A DNA stretch of 64,000 nt from Armigeres subalbatus (lineage: Eukaryota; Arthropoda; Insecta; Diptera; Culicidae), in the NCBI RefSeq assembly GCF_024139115.2, contig NC_085140.1, positions 459,451,506-459,515,505 on the forward strand. Reading direction: 5' to 3'. The position numbers and the translations under genes are program-made. Below the pieces are notes generated by a model, which saw only the letters and a list, made by a program, of their open reading frames with translations, was not told the DNA's origin and did no database searches. Shown piece by piece: positions 45,085 through 55,865 of the stretch (position 1 is the first letter of the stretch; every line of letters begins with the position of its first letter).

Positions 45085-46735
45085 GTGGCAGTGAAACAAA
45101 AATGGCGAGAAAGTTGTGTTTGAAAAGCTGAGCGACCACAATTGGCCGCTTTGGAAATACAAAATCGGCTTGATTCTTGACGAGAAGGGACGGCGGACGT
45201 CGTGAAAGGAATGCTCCACCATCGCCATCGAAAGACTGGATGCAGCGCGATGGTGTGCGCAGTCGTGATCGGCTTGGCTCTGAAGATTCGCAGCTCTGCA
45301 TGTTATGGAAAAAGGTCGCAAAGAGATGTGGGACTCACTACAGCAATACCATGAGAGGCGATCAATGTGGGCAAGGTTTTTCTTTTGCGGCGTCTATTGT
45401 CTATTCTTGGGAAGGTGGCAGTATGGACCATTTGGTCAGATCACTATGCTCACAAGTCGCTTGACCAATAAGAAAAGATTGCGGATCATTGGCTCGTGGC
45501 ATATTCTATCTAGCCTTCCTGAATGTTACAACATGTTAATAATGTCATTCGAATCGCGCGCGGAAGATGAACTGACATTGGATTTTGTGAAAGGGCGTCT
45601 TCTCGATGAGTGGCGAGGCGAGGAATATCAGGTTCCTGAGCAAACACAGAAAGTGATGAGTGGGAAATCGAAGCAAAAGTGCCATTATTGCGGAAAAGAG
45701 GGCATATCGCCGTGAATGTCGAAAATTGAAGCACGACCAGGAGAAAAGAAGATGGGACGATTCTGTTGACACTAGTGCAAGAAGAAGTGATTATGGTCAA
45801 AAGGCAAAAAGTAGAATCCGAGTGAAGAGGCGTTTCGGTTTGCTAGAGAAAACAGTGAGTGACGGGTATCTGGATTCTGGTTGCACTTCCCACATGACCG
45901 GAGATGCACAAAGTTGAGTCTGTAAACACGTCCTGAGTGAACCCTAGTCTCGCTGATGGCAAAGTACTTTCGAAAGGAATTGGTCGCCATGATCAGCGCT
46001 GAAAACGGACGGAAAACCAGTAAACTTAACGGTGAAAATGTTCTACATGTACCTGCTCTGAAGAACAATCTGTTGTCTGTTAGTAAAATTACTGACGAGG
46101 GTTATGAAGTGGTGTTCCGTCAGTCGGGCTGCAGTGTTATCAAAGATAAAAGAGTGGTTGTGTGCGGTGATAGATTCGGAAACTTGTATCAACTAAGGAA
46201 GCAAAGTGAGCGTTCAATGGCAGTTGAAGCTTGTCATCGCGAGGGTTGTCAACATATATGGCATCGGCGGCTAGGCCATCGTAACCACGAAGATATCAAT
46301 CGCATTGTTCGAGAAAATCTGGGGGAAGATTTGGTGATTCGAGATTGCGGTATCCGATCTGTCTGCACAACATGCTGTCAAGGTAAGCTAACACGTATTC
46401 CTTTTCCTAAACAATCTATGACCAAAACGGATACAAAGCAGATCTCGTGCACTCTGATTTGTGCGGTCAAATGGTCACTTCCAAGTGGCAACCGCTACGT
46501 TCTAACGCTAATTGACGACTACTCTCGTTATTGCATTGTGTACCTTTTGGAACGAAAATCTCAAGCAGCCGATCGTATAGAGGAATTTATTAAGCTTATG
46601 CAAACTCAATTCGGAAGAGTGCCAAAAGCAATACGTACAGACGGTGGCGGTGAGTATTCCGGATATGCGTTCAGGCATGCTTAAGAGCTGGGATCGAGCT
46701 ACAACAGACGGCACCGTACAGTCCCCAAAAAACGG
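45085..46735 (+). pseudogene. Copia Gag, protease and integrase (frameshifted)
   Basis: Gag starts with EKLSDHNWPLWKYKIGLIL. It continues to SLPECYNMLIMSFESRAEDE and ends in a zinc knuckle (KCHYCGKEG, then ECRKLK in another frame). The protease active site LDSGCTSHMTG is at about 45867-45900. Integrase follows with the HHCC finger (HIWHRRLGHRNHEDI, CTTCCQGK) and catalytic Asp residues in TLIDDYSRYC and AIRTDGGGEYSG. The Glu is in NGQAERKNRSLIEMTR at about 46735, in a shifted frame. All key residues are therefore visible, but not in one frame. Confidence 0.9.
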
Positions 46736-48880
46736 GCAGGCTGAACGAAAAAACCGCTCATTGATTGAAATGACACGGCATGTTAATTGAAGCGAACATG
46801 GACAAACGCTACTGGGGTGAAGCGGAACACGGCCAATTATTTACTAAATCGTTTGCCGTCTGCAGCCACTGGCCGTACACCTTATGAACTGTGTATGATA
46901 AAAACCCAGTTACAGCCATCTAAAAGTGTTTGGTTGCCTGCTCCAGTACATGTCCCGAAAGAGCGACATCGTAAATTGGACGACAAGAGTGCACGACTGA
47001 TCTTTGTCGGTATGCAGAGGGCAGGAAAGCTTACCGTTTTCTCAATCCCCAAACAGACACAGTGGTTATAAGCAGGGATGCAAAGTTTTGCGAGAAATTA
47101 CCGGTCAGGAAACGATCCACAATGTTATACCCGTGAGTTCCTGTAGTGTCAGCCGAACGAACTTAAAATCTCACATATCGAGCCAGTTTTGAAATTGAAG
47201 ATATTACGGAAGACCACGAAACCCCAACTCATGTGACGTGGAAGTCCCTGCTTTGGATAGTACGCTTGAGTATGACAGTGCTGAGTCGAACTTCGAGGGA
47301 TTTGAAGAGACAGAATTGCTGCGGCGATCAAAGCGACCAAACAAAGGGAGACCGCCAGTGCGATTGATTGAAGAAGTAAATACGATGCGTTGTCAGGAGG
47401 AGTTCGAGCCTGCAACCTATCAGGAAGCGGTGAGCTGTGCAAAGATGGAAGACTGGTCGAAAGCCATGAAGGAGGAGCTGAACTCGCATCGGGAACTTGC
47501 TACTTGGGAGCTAGTCGAGCTAACATAGGACAAAAACTACTGGTAGTCGTTGGATCTATAAGATCAAGAAAGGTGCAAGCGGACAAGTGATTAAGTGGAA
47601 GTCGCGACTGGTGGCACAAGGGTTCAACCAACAGCAGGGTATTGATTTTTTAGAAGCATATGCCCCGGTGGCTAAGCATACCACCCTGAAGGCGCTCTGC
47701 AGTAGCCAGTGAACATAAATGAAACTCAAGCAACTAGATGTAAAAACCGATATTTAAATGGACATCTCAACGAGGAAGTGTATATGCGTCAACCCCATGA
47801 TTTTCGAACGTGGAAAAGAAGGTTTGGTGTGCGTTTGCACAAGAGCATATATGGATTCTCGCAATCGGCAAAATGCTGGAATGATCGTTTCGATGAGGCA
47901 CTGAGGAACATGGGATTCCGTCCAACGGCAGCAGATCCGTGTTTGACACCCGTGAGCAGAAAAGAAGAGGGTTTATATAGTGGTATACGTGGATGATGTA
48001 GTAGTTGCTAGAAGAAGAGGATGAATTAGAATAGTATATGAAGAGTTCAGAAACATTTCGAAACAACTGCTCTTGGAGAACTCAAATACTTTCTTGGTCT
48101 AGAAGTGGATAGAAACAGTACGGCAGTTATAGTGTGAGTAAGAGGTTATATACAAAAACGGCTCGACGTTTTGGCCTTGGTGACAGCAAACCAGCAGAAC
48201 GCCGATGGATGAGCAATACCGCGGGTGGTTCAGAAGATACGCTACTGCCGAACAATGTGAATACCGCAGTCTAGTGGGAGCTCTTCTTTATATAGCTGTC
48301 AACGCTCGTCCAGACATCGCTGCAGCTGTTTCAGTACTAGGTCGCCGAGTAAATCAACCTTCACAAGCGGATTGGGTGGCTGCCAAAAGGTGTGAGGTAT
48401 CGCGGCAGATTGATAGAAAATCGAATTCTCCGGATCATCTCTGGATTTGAGGCTTGCGTCGACTGAGCAGGAGATCACGCGACAACAACTTAGCTATGTT
48501 TTCCTGATGCGTGGTGCAGCAATATCGTGGAAGAGCCAGCAACAAACCGTTGTTGCCCTATCGCTCATGGAATCCGAGTATATCGCATGTGCGAAGCCAC
48601 CGAAGCAATTTGGCTGCGGCAGTTATTTTTAGATCTTGAGTCCAACTTCGTCCGACCGTATTGCACGAAGACAATCAGTCGCTTGCGTTTGTACGTTCTC
48701 AAAGGTCAGCAAATGTACGAAACACATCGATGTTAGAGAAAAGTTCGTTAAAGATTCGTGTGACAAGGAATCGTAAAGCTGCAATATTTGTGCCCGAAGA
48801 AATGATTGCAGATGCTCTCACAAAGCCGGTAGGGCAGATTAAGACAAACAAGTTCTCTCTAATATGGGATTGGTAGGAAG
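46735..48880 (+). pseudogene. Copia reverse transcriptase and RNase H (frameshifted)
   Basis: After integrase come TGRTPYELC, then the RT: WSKAMKEELNSHRELATWEL, WKSRLVAQGFNQQQGIDFLE, AYAPVAKHTTLKAL, LHKSIYGFSQSAKCWNDRFD and the catalytic YVDDVVVA at about 47985-48008. RNase H follows with EYRSLVGALLYIAVNARPDI and ISWKSQQQTVVALSLMESEY, then a tail with ALTKPVGQIKTNKF. About ten frame breaks divide it. Confidence 0.9.
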
Positions 48881-48914
48881 TGATCCTGAATAAACGAGGG
48901 GAGATTAAGAGGAG

Positions 48915-49140
48915 TGTTGGGAAATATAATCATCCCTCTTTATTACCAACAAAACCCGCAACACTGTTTCCCGTTTAACGACAGAACGCGCCTGCCTCGC
49001 GTCGGTGATAAACTTGTTATTCCTTTTACTCTGGCAGTACAAACAATCGTCAATAAGCAAACGTTGTTACTTAACGTGTCCGGTTTTATTTCGCTTATTC
49101 CGATAGTATCCGATTCACCTCGCTTGTTTCATTCCCAATA
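48915..49140 (+). repeat. 3' LTR of the copia element
   Basis: 226 bp, beginning tgttgggaaatataat after the purine tract and ending cattcccaata. Where the two LTRs differ, this copy often has the longer homopolymer (for example tttcccg versus tttccg). Confidence 0.85.
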
Positions 49141-49450
49141 CTATCAGATTCGTCGAATCGACGTTTGAATCTTTGTTAACAAAAGCAGAAAAATCCATCT
49201 TAGTGGGATGTTATCGCCGTCGACGTTATCGCAGGGATCGGATTAAAAGCGATTTGACGAATCTAATATAGCATTCGACGCAAACCAAATACATCAACAG
49301 GTAGTCGAAACCTTCACCTACACATTGATAGTGTTGGTTTGCGTGGAGTGTATCAGATTCGTCGAATCGACGTTTGAATCTTTGTTAACAAAAGCAGATA
49401 AGTCCATTTTAGTGGGATGTTATCGCCGTCGACGTTATCGCAGTGGGATC
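49141..49450. repeat. Flanking repeat that is the copia target
   Basis: atcagattcgtcgaatcgac and the following ~95 bp occur twice in direct orientation (49142-49238 and 49350-49450). An inverted part (gacgaatctaat...gcaaacc) lies between them. The same sequence, inverted, lies left of the copia (44160-44232). The copia inserted into this palindromic repeat. Confidence 0.75.
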
Positions 49451-49778
49451 ATGGATCGGCCGTAAGTCTTGCGTAGCACGTAGCACCGGACGAATTCATC
49501 AGGAGGTTGGAACGTTTGGTAGGATGCTGGCGGTCAGCAGGAGCCAAGGAGAGCTTTGGATCGAAACAATTGCACAGATATCAACAGTATTTAATTACGG
49601 AGATTAAGATAACGCATATTTTAAATATGAAATTAAACCATGCGTTATCCTAATCGTCTCCGTGTGAATTGCTTCGATGGTAGAACGCGTTGTGGAACCC
49701 ATACCGGTTGCTTGATAGTACCAGCAATTTGTATCCAGTACGATGAGCTAATGGCCGCCCAATCGTTCAGTTTTTGGT

Positions 49779-49923
49779 AGGGTGGAAACAGTGAAGTTTG
49801 GCTTGTGTCGTTTGACATAAAACGATAAGTTTCATCATCAAAATGATTGAATCATGATGATGATGATTGCTGCGTTGTCAAACGACACAAGCCAAACGTC
49901 AAATCGATTGCACCCACCAGAAC
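49779..49923. mobile_element. Small hairpin MITE
   Basis: The 22-bp arm starting gtttggcttgtgtcgtttga (49796-49817) is exactly inverted at 49876-49897. Weaker pairing extends outward to ggtgggtgcaatcg-type ends. The loop is rich in atgatgatg. Non-coding. Confidence 0.7.
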
Positions 49924-50029
49924 ATGAGTTAAATTGTGGCGGCATTAGCGCACATAAAATGCTGGATAGTCCGTCAATCTATTCAGGATCACGCTCTCTA
50001 ACCAAAGTTACCAGTTGTGTCGAGTAGGC

Positions 50030-50500
50030 AAATTGGTCTTTATGCCGAAGGCTCTGGGATTTCAGGCTTACGCCATACACATTACTACCGCAGCGGTACC
50101 ACGTTCACTGACTCGTACGGTGTGGCGGGCCAGTCCGATAAGTCATGCTTGGGAACAAAATTCAACGATCCTAACATCTCCGGAGATTTCAGGAGGTGTC
50201 CTGTTGTCCCTAGCCATCACTATCCTGTATGTACCCCCTGGAGTGTTATTGGCCATCCTATCTCTTCAAAGCAGGCTCTTTACTACATTTGATTTCGTAG
50301 TTAAGAGCTCTGATCGCTGTTTGAAAACCGGGCGTCTTTCTAGCCTGTCCGCTTCGGTTCTAGCACGTCGCAACCCTTTTTTAGCTCTAAGACAGGTTCT
50401 GCGAAGATCAGCTATCGCTTGTCCACCAGTGCACCGGTTTGCGGTTGCCTTGGGAGTCCTCCTGGGCATTGCACGCCACATGCTCGTGTTAGGACATCGG
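50030..50500 (-). pseudogene. R1-type LINE linker before RT
   Basis: RRTPKATANRCTGGQAIADL, then RRTCLRAKKGLRRARTEADR and, in another frame, GGTYRIVMARDNRTPPEISG match the region between endonuclease and RT in R1-type elements. Sequence character changes after about 50030 and no RT motif follows. Confidence 0.75.
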
Positions 50501-50639
50501 ATAAATCACCACTAAAGCTCTACAGTCCGATTTTCTAGTGATTCTTCCAGCAGTTCTGGTGGAACTGCGAGGCACGCCATCCCAGATCAGCCTCACTGAC
50601 CCGCCTTGTGTTCTGCTGGTGGTATAGCTGACCATAAAC

Positions 50640-51180
50640 GTATTTCCTGATGGTCACTAGCAGTATACCCTTCGTGAACCCTCCATCCACCGTCCATCCG
50701 CGCTGCAGAAGGCAACATCGATGATACAGTCATTCGTCTCTGAACGTTGACGCTTGGCCCTCGTTAGGGACTACGTTCAGTACCGCTATAGAGACTCTAG
50801 CAGGATATGACCTCTAGCGTTAGTTAACCGAAAGGCCAATCCACTGCCCACGCGATGAAGTCACCTAACTAATGATAAGACCAGTTAGTCTGCCAAGATT
50901 ATTCATCTCTATGTTCCAACTTGGAGGACAGTAGCAGCTGTAAAAGTAAACTCCGTTTACCTTTGCATATACAAAACCCTTATCATCAGGAGATGACACT
51001 ATATCCTGATGGATACCTCCCTGCAAGTCCAGGTGGTCACTATTCCGGACTATCCAACCCAACTGCTATGTTTAGCAGGAATGCGGTACGGGTGACACAA
51101 GGCAACATCAGTCTTATTCTCGTACCGACTGTTGTGGTTGAGATTTGCTGAGCTACCATGGCCGACTGAGCCTGTCTAGC
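50640..51180 (-). pseudogene. R1-type LINE endonuclease
   Basis: It reads DVALCHPYRIPAKHSSWVG, then DKGFVYAKVNGVYFYSCYCP (APE-type endonuclease core). A decayed region follows with IIDVAFCS and an EGYTASDHQEIR-like motif split over frames. The domain nicks target DNA to prime reverse transcription; this copy is inactive. Confidence 0.75.
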
Positions 51181-51189
51181 CTGTCCACC

Positions 51190-51590
51190 GGATGGGTGTT
51201 TGTTGTTCATGCCAGGACCACAGATCAAACACCCGATGGGCCTGGCAGGTGTGAGCCTTGACCTTCAGCTCCACACCTGGCCCGACTCCGATATGCAGTC
51301 ATATGTCTTATGTCCGTAATCGAAGCACTTGAGCAGGCTGAGGTTGTTTTGTGCTCACCGAGCATACCGACCAACCCACCTTCAGCTTAGCCTTATCCAG
51401 TACCTACTTAGCGTCAGCCAACCTGCGTTCCAGCATAAACTTTCCGCAACCGAATCGCGGTATACTGATTTCAACGCCACACTGATCTCTCAGTGCAGCT
51501 ACCAGCTCACCGGCTTCGGCGAACTTCAGTCCTCGTAGAAGGTGGAACTGATTTCCGTCGTTCCATAGGGCCGGCAACCTGCTCAACCTT
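51190..51590 (-). pseudogene. R1-type LINE ORF1 (Gag-like) C-terminal part
   Basis: It reads FAEAGELVAALRDQCGVEIS, then LDKAKLKVGWSVCSV, then decayed CCHC knuckles (LLKCFDYGHKTYDC and LICGPGMNNKHPSGG). Stops and frame changes are frequent. Confidence 0.7.
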
Positions 51591-51889
51591 CTCCCGACGG
51601 ATCTTAGTAGCCTTCTTCACGTGCAATACCAGCTTGTGCAGCTCCGTTCAGGTCGGTTGTCATACTAACCTTACTGAGCTTTGGAGTTGCTCCAGTAACA
51701 TTCTATGCGTCTGCGGAGTTCTGCAGTCTGGCTTTCTGCGCAGTCCAAGCATCCCTTGGCAGGGTCGCTTGATACCGTAGGATTAGGGTTGAAGACGTCA
51801 TATTATTAGCTGCACTGAAGTGCTCCTGCTAATATCAGATTTACACACTGCTCAAAAGCCTTCTATATCCCCAGTGTAGCGGATAAAAG

Positions 51890-51965
51890 CAAAACGCCTC
51901 ACCTCGGATTCAAACTCGTGATCTCTAGGTGTGAAGGGCTTAATAACCACAGCGCCATCAATACA
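51890..51965 (-). other. tRNA-like sequence, probable SINE head
   Basis: The minus strand has ggcgctgtggttattaagcc (A-box region) and a B-box-like gagtttgaatcc about 35 nt apart. No acceptor stem pairing is clear, so it is more likely a SINE or tRNA pseudogene than a tRNA gene. Confidence 0.45.
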
Positions 51966-52339
51966 CATGTCTGTCTGTGGTGTAATGTTCCCAAATGAGT
52001 ATTATGCATACCAAGATAAACACTCAGATTATGATCATCTCAATCAGCCTGTAGAATCGCGCCCATTCACTTTACACACGGGGCTTTTCAGCTACGGCAA
52101 CCCCATTCGGCGGCCTATAAAATTTAACAGCACAGGACGCACCTGTGTAAAGCTTATGGACGCGTTGCTGCAATCTTTGCTTGCGAGTTACCACCGCGTA
52201 TTTACGGTTACGGTGAGCGTTTTTAAAAGAGCGCGATATCTTGCTCAAAACTTCACGCGGCGAATCACTGTACAAAAGACAGTCCGATTTGGGAATCTCA
52301 AGATCTACCAGCTGCCAGGTAGCGAAGGCCGACGAAGGT
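51966..52339. other. Open frame without recognised product
   Basis: A 141-codon plus-strand frame (51931-52356) covers this stretch. Its start overlaps the tRNA-like sequence, composition is unremarkable, and no domain, splice sites or family were recognised. It is probably fortuitous. Confidence 0.3.
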
Positions 52340-52510
52340 TCTTCATAGTTAGTTGATTAAAGCACCAGTCTAGCGTACTAGGGTTGTTGGTTCGAGCCCC
52401 ATCGAGGGAAAAAGTGGTTACCTCCGATAAATTTTTCAAATCAATATCTTCCACATAATGTAATATTCACATATGAATTTTCAGAACATTGTTAAGATTT
52501 TACTGAAAAT
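52340..52510 (+). mobile_element. tRNA-like dispersed repeat (uninterrupted copy)
   Basis: It contains accagtctagcgtactaggg and a B box ggttcgagcccc. It continues ttcaaatcaatatcttccac and ataatgtaatattcacatatg. The minus-strand copy at 14145-14890 has a TIR element inserted at a TA in the last of these strings. Confidence 0.7.
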
Positions 52511-52604
52511 ATAAGAGCGAACTGTGTTAGGCTATTGCATTGGGGGTTTAATTTATTTACCATTTTGAAAATTGATTAATTGAGCTTTATTGCTAAAGTT
52601 GAAA

Positions 52605-52790
52605 TTACTACCAATATATGTATTTTGTCCATAACTGTTGAGCCATAGTCCGATCTGGCTCAATAGGAAACAATGTGATCGATTCTCCTCGAATGCAACT
52701 TGTTGTGAGCAAATCGGATAAAGATAAGGTTAAATGGTATTGAGTTTTTTGCGCACATACATACAGATGTGCAAGCACACACAAGACATC
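52605..52790. repeat. Partial copy of the ~165-bp satellite
   Basis: ttttgtccataactgttgag, agtccgatctgg, aataggaaacaatg and gaatgcaacttgttgtgagc match the satellite unit in order, with small deletions. A weak CA stretch follows. Confidence 0.75.
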
Positions 52791-53820
52791 ACTGAGGCTC
52801 AATCAAAAGGAGAAATACTGACTTACCAATCAAAAGGAGGACATTTTTGGAAAGGAGTACGGAGACAATATATGAAAAAGAAGGACATGTCCTCCCAAAG
52901 TAAGTAAGCTCTAATTGATACCATTTGATAAACTGTCAAAATTGCATATAGGGTTGTGCGTTCTTACAAAAAGTCTGGTTGTTGATGCGCTTACCTCACT
53001 CTAAAAAAATCAAAAGGGAATGAAAATTCTTTCAAGAAAATCTACTCAAAGTTTACTCTAACGTTTATTTTCATTTCACTAAAATCGCTTATTTAAAATC
53101 TATTTATATTTTCTTATTCTGTCCAATAGAAAATTGTAAATAAAATACCCTAAATTGTTGAAATTGGCTATTTTCTATCGTTCGTCTGTTTGTCTCAGAG
53201 TATATACGACACATTTTGATCCTATCCTAATTGTAAACATGATAGGTTCCAAAGTACACTTGGTTGTATTCTGCTGTTATACCGTTTTGGCGGGAGGACA
53301 TTTAGATTTATTCATTAGAAGAGAATGTGTGATGTTTGTTTTTGGCAAATAGTGCGAATACAGCTACAATTGAAACTACTATCAGTTCCACAGAATGCAA
53401 ATTACCGACAATTTCACTAAAACATGAAAACTTTAGCGACGTATCAATTGAAATCTGGACAACACATTTACTTTCAGGAGAGATTATTACTATCACACTT
53501 TGAATTAAATCACTTTCTTGTTCAGAGTTTCTAATTGTTTATACAACTGAAACAACGGTTCGGTAATTGAATTAAACTTTTATCTGAGGATCTGCATCAT
53601 AAACTCAACTTGCGATATTCAAATACTATTACCACTGATTTGCTTTTCGTCACAATTCCTTTAAGAATAAATATTAAATGAAAGCAAATCAGATCCACTC
53701 TCATTCTGAAATCTACTGTAAGTAGTACTCCGTTAAAGTAACAGGAAACACTCATTCAAAGTATTAAAACTAACATTCATTTATGTTGCATTTAAAATAA
53801 ACAAGTTAAATTAATCCTGC
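52791..53820. other. Unassigned spacer
   Basis: AT-rich; short open frames at 53155 and 53308 show no domain. If the SLC17-like gene has a final 3' exon it could lie here, after the donor at 53826-53821, but none was recognised. Confidence 0.35.
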
Positions 53821-53826
53821 ACTTAC

Positions 53827-54200
53827 CGTTCACACGGGATGCGGTTGTGATTGAGTGAAACTCAAATAAGTATCTACTTCTGGAAGCATCGATTCCGGGG
53901 CACACGCGCTGACCTCAAGCTCAGTATTTGATGTGCTCTGCTGCACCGTACCAGCTCCTGCCAATCTACAGCAGTGTGGGGTTAAGTATGCCTCCAGACT
54001 TGTCCTTAGGTCGACGATGAGATTGGTTTTGTTTTCTTGCTGATTCAGCGGAACACCTTCTTCACTCACGGTTGTTGATGCCCCTCCGGTGGGTTGTTCC
54101 ATGGCTGCAGTTCACCGGTGCCCATGATGAGGTAAGCTGAACCGACGATGTAGATGACAGCCAAGATCCAGAACACGATCTGCCACTGGCCGTAGGTTTG
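53827..54200 (-). pseudogene. SLC17-like exon block 4: last membrane segment and tail
   Basis: Acceptor gcgcag, then QTYGQWQIVFWILAVIYIVG and LIMGTGELQPWNNPPEG, the last membrane segment and the family's end motif. In this frame it reaches a stop at 54066. One frame over, the tail continues STTVSEEGVPLNQQENKTN to a stop at 53830. The latter resembles normal SLC17 tails, so one G may be missing in the ggggc run near 54077. Donors gtgagt (about 54070) and gtaagt (53826) are both present. Confidence 0.78.
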
Positions 54201-54529
54201 CTGCGCAATGGGAGAAAATTGTTACTCAACGGTGTCCCAAATACCATAAAAGGTTTAAATATTTCATGCTTGAGTTCCAATTAAGATCATTCAAATCCAA
54301 AACCAAAAGTACTGCAGTGTGTTGTGTAGAGTGTCTGAATAAAGACAATATGTCGAGCCAACTGATCTGTACAAAAATTGGAACACAAACCGATATTCGT
54401 TATATTTCTTCCGAACTACGAATTCGAGGTTATTGATAAATTTGAAAGAAGATTGCATTTCTTCCGAAATTATTATCCACAACATAATGGGAATAATATG
54501 AAAATTGTCTGACTCTCCAGAAGATAATT

Positions 54530-54590
54530 TTTTTGTCTTTATATAGGAGACTTTCAGCCCAAGGCTGGCTCTCTTCGTCATATCAAAATA
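54530..54590 (-). repeat. Poly(A)-ended retroposon tail, copy 3 (inverted)
   Basis: The minus strand reads agccagccttgggctgaaag then tctcctatataaagac, matching copies at 32978 and 43418. Confidence 0.6.
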
Positions 54591-54978
54591 GAAGGAGAAG
54601 GTGGCGAAAAATCAGTTTATTTTTATTATATCAGTATATCAGTTAGAAATTTAAATAAATAAAATGTTTAATTTAGTCAATAAACTGATTCGTGTTAGTA
54701 AGCCGACTTGTTAAAATTTTTAAATAAATTTACACTAAAGCTCGAACACTTAGAATTTGGACTCACAGCTTTTTACAGTGCTTAGTAAACGTATCCGAAT
54801 TATTTGACAGCAAATTGTATAGGATGCTCTAATCTTCCAGTAGGGAAAATCCCGGAAATCCGTTAAGATTTGAAAAAGTGGACAGAAAAGCCGACAGCCA
54901 CGTTAAAAACATACGTGTTAAAATTGCGCAATTGCTGAATTTGACTTTGGTAAAGTTGTTGTTGTTTGTTGTAAAGGG

Positions 54979-55165
54979 TTCCAGTAGCCTTGCAGAAAGG
55001 CGTAGGATCACCAATCCGGAGATGGCGAGTTCAATGCTCGGTCCGGTCTAGGATGTTTTCGGTGGAAACATTCTGGCTGGACTCCTGGCATAGTGTATCC
55101 ATTGAACTTGCCGCACAAGATACATCTTCATGCAATGGCGGGAATGGAAAAGCTTTAAATTAATA
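54979..55165 (+). mobile_element. tRNA-derived SINE
   Basis: A head with agtagccttgcagaaaggcg and a decayed B box (gagttcaatgc) is followed by a body including tctaggatgttttcggtgg and gaacttgccgcacaagata. The 3' end is estimated. Family unnamed. Confidence 0.6.
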
Positions 55166-55865
55166 ACAGAGGGAATGCTAATTCAAATGAGCTGAATTAG
55201 CATAAAATGTTCTATCCTTCATACATTTTGTTGGCGTTAAGAGATGACATGCCTTGATTTTCTTGAAACACCTGCCTGTCAAGTTATCGATTCCGTTTAG
55301 TCTAATTGAGATGCAACTGTATGAAAATTCCAGAGTGTTTTACAACATTTTGTTGGAAAATACATAACAGCATTACTAGGATTTTTAAGTTTTGATTTCT
55401 TCATTACTATGATTTTTAGGTTAGATTAGTTATCAGCCTTTACCATATTCCTTTACAACAAGTGTTCAACATCTCGAACTTTCTTATGGGTTTTGTCTTG
55501 TCCCTTCCTTGTATTTTTTGGTTTCTTCATAAAATAGTTAGTTTGTTTGAATACAATTTTTGAAGTATTTTAAAGAATCAATGAAAAACGGACAAATTGT
55601 GGATTTTTCTTTTTCAAAGATTTAATTTCATGAATTAATTTGAATAGCGCAACCAACAGAACAACATGAAAGCTTTTGATTGCAGTACCAAATTAATTCA
55701 TGAAAAAATGTCAATTAGGCACTCTTTGAAAAAGTTAAGCGAGATTTCATAGATTACGACGCGACAGAACAATAAGGTCTGAAATGGTACTGTCCCGTTA
55801 AAAACGGTGTTTGGTCAACCTATTCTTGGTTCTTGCCAAGATTACTTTCTATATTTTGTTATTAA

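Larger units (their letters stand above)
44543..49140 (+). mobile_element. Ty1/copia LTR retrotransposon, near complete
   Basis: The element is bounded by gttgggaaat at 44543 and cattcccaata at 49140. Flanks atatc and ctatc approximate a 5-bp target duplication, and the related repeat at 49350 (ggagtgtatcagatt) shows the uninterrupted target. Domains occur in the order Gag, protease, integrase, RT and RNase H, which defines Ty1/copia. A purine-rich tract (aggggagattaagaggag) precedes the 3' LTR. Frames are broken every few hundred bases, mostly by single-base indels. LTR similarity is high apart from indels, so insertion was recent or the breaks are assembly errors. Confidence 0.9.
50020..51800 (-). 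mobile_element. R1-clade LINE relic lacking its 3' end
   Basis: In minus-strand order: Gag-like ORF1 end (51300-51590), two zinc knuckles (51190-51350), endonuclease (50640-51180) and the linker before RT (50030-50500). The RT core and 3' UTR are absent. Truncated LINEs normally keep the 3' end, so a later deletion or rearrangement removed it. Clade placement rests on the knuckle pattern and the linker wording. Confidence 0.8.
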
